Positions 63,135-64,000 of a stretch of DNA of 64,000 nt are shown in pieces; the stretch's first letter is position 1; each line of letters starts with the position of its first letter. A program made the position numbers and the translations under genes. The notes beneath the pieces were generated by a model, which did not search any database, had not been told where the DNA came from, and saw nothing but the letters and a program-made list of their open reading frames with translations. This DNA comes from Paenibacillus thalictri (GTDB lineage: Bacteria > Bacillota > Bacilli > Paenibacillales > NBRC-103111). The stretch is from the NCBI RefSeq assembly GCF_004307995.1, contig NZ_SIRE01000024.1:62001-126000 (forward strand), given 5' to 3'.

Positions 63135-64000
63135 ATGGGCAATATGAAACAAACACCGTGCGCGCCTTATTCATTGGATGCTTTCTTCGATGAGATGTTC
63201 GGAGGAAGCCAGTCTGTCAGGCCGCATTACGAATCCGTCTACTCGCGGTTTTCCGGTATGGGGGACACGGAGCTTGCCGCGAAGCAGAAATCGATGGAAC
63301 GCCGCATGATGGAGGAAGGCATCACCTTTACATTGTATAAGCCGGAGCAGATGTATCCGCTGGAGCGAACCATTCCGTTTGATCTGATTCCGCGCGTCAT
63401 CTCCAGTGACGAATGGGCTTATCTCGAAAAGGGGCTTGAGCAAAGAGTGAAGGCGCTGAACCGGTTCGTACACGATGTGTATCACGATCAGAATATCGTG
63501 AGGGACGGTATCGTGCCTAGACGGATGATTGTGGCCAACTGTTATTTCAGACCGGAGATGGTGCGGGTTCAAGTGCCGGGCAATGCCTATATTACGACTT
63601 CAGGCATTGATTTAATACGTGACGTTTCCGGTGAATATTATGTATTGGAGGATAATTTGCGCTCTCCATCCGGCTTTTCTTATTTATTTAAGGGCAGGAC
63701 CATTATGAATGAGCTGTTTCCGGAATTGAGCCTGACCAACTCCATTCGCGACGTCGACCACAGCTTGAACCGGTTTCTTACTACGCTCCGCAGTTTATCG
63801 CCCTCCGGTAAATCCGAGCCGGTGATCGCGCTGCTGACGCCGGGAGAATACAATTCCGCTTATTACGAACATGCTTTTCTCGCACAGCAAATGGGTATTC
63901 ATCTGGTAGAGGGACGCGATCTTGTGGCGATGAATCACAAGATTTATATGCGCAGCTTAACCGGATTGAAACAAATCGACGTTTTATACCGCCGGATTGA
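63135..64000 (+). CDS. circularly permuted ATP-grasp protein, 3' truncated by window edge
   Basis: The frame from ATG 63135 is open to the last base (288 full codons), so the end lies outside. The start, MGNMKQTPCAPYSLDAFFDE, and blocks such as NRFVHDVYHDQNIV, VPGNAYITTSGIDLIRD, YYVLEDNLRSPSGFSY and LLTPGEYNSAYYEHAF match the circularly permuted type-2 ATP-grasp family (DUF404/407). These proteins usually neighbour an alpha-E helical protein and a transglutaminase-like protease and are thought to form peptide bonds in an uncharacterised peptide. Those partners would lie to the right. Confidence 0.92.
   Translation, partial: MGNMKQTPCAPYSLDAFFDEMFGGSQSVRPHYESVYSRFSGMGDTELAAKQKSMERRMMEEGITFTLYKPEQMYPLERTIPFDLIPRVISSDEWAYLEKGLEQRVKALNRFVHDVYHDQNIVRDGIVPRRMIVANCYFRPEMVRVQVPGNAYITTSGIDLIRDVSGEYYVLEDNLRSPSGFSYLFKGRTIMNELFPELSLTNSIRDVDHSLNRFLTTLRSLSPSGKSEPVIALLTPGEYNSAYYEHAFLAQQMGIHLVEGRDLVAMNHKIYMRSLTGLKQIDVLYRRI

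Overview
The window looks like chromosomal DNA of a Paenibacillus-type Gram-positive spore former. The evidence is a GC-moderate Firmicute coding style, strong AGGAGG ribosome sites with ATG, GTG and TTG starts, YesM/YesN-type two-component and AraC-sensor regulators beside sugar ABC importers, a SinI/SinR pair, and copper-amine-oxidase-N stalk domains. No rRNA, tRNA, CRISPR array or prophage was seen. Both edges cut genes: a Gfo/Idh/MocA oxidoreductase at the left and a circularly permuted ATP-grasp protein at the right. || Region 1 (1-22.2 kb) is a carbohydrate-uptake and degradation island, mostly on the + strand. It holds two overlapping Gfo/Idh/MocA dehydrogenases, a PL22 oligogalacturonate-lyase-like propeller, a membrane AraC sensor-regulator and a GH38 alpha-mannosidase. 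A secreted CAP-domain protein (- strand) separates these from a YesM-type histidine kinase and YesN-type regulator, a putative (alpha/alpha)6 glycosidase, a P-loop kinase (- strand), a complete sugar ABC importer without its own ATPase, a nucleoside hydrolase and a glycosyltransferase. || Region 2 (22.3-32 kb) is mixed: an MFS exporter, a 174-bp MITE-like palindrome inserted in the loop of that gene's terminator, a secreted YcdB-type protein, an aminoglycoside-phosphotransferase-like kinase, an AEC transporter, a small haem-copper-oxidase-like membrane protein, a divergent SRAP protein, a short GlmU paralogue and a secreted TIM-barrel protein. || Region 3 (32.2-47.8 kb) is the most interesting. 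A sinI-sinR pair (sinI is only 51 codons) lies next to two divergent operons that look like an exopolysaccharide factory. The leftward operon is glmS, a HEAT-repeat membrane protein, a processive GT2 synthase, a pseudo-receiver protein and a membrane-anchored glycoside hydrolase. The rightward operon is a UbiA enzyme resembling decaprenyl-phosphate phosphoribosyltransferase, an SMR-type flippase subunit, a YuiD-type PAP2-like phosphatase, a GT-C-like membrane protein and a second glycoside hydrolase paralogous to the first. The 0.3-kb divergent promoter region carries an array of GTTCTTT/GTTCGTT motifs, which match the known SinR operator. I read this as a SinR-repressed matrix polysaccharide system in which a polyprenyl-phosphate-pentose pathway, best known from mycobacterial arabinan synthesis, is coupled to a GlcNAc-type synthase. 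|| Region 4 (47.9-64 kb) contains small hypothetical proteins, a DUF6492-type protein, MFS transporters (one broken by a frameshift), a PAP2 phosphatase, a rifampicin-phosphotransferase-like enzyme split into two genes, a GDPD-type protein, a divergent reductase/HxlR pair, a GNAT acetyltransferase, an orphan IF-3 paralogue and the start of the ATP-grasp gene.
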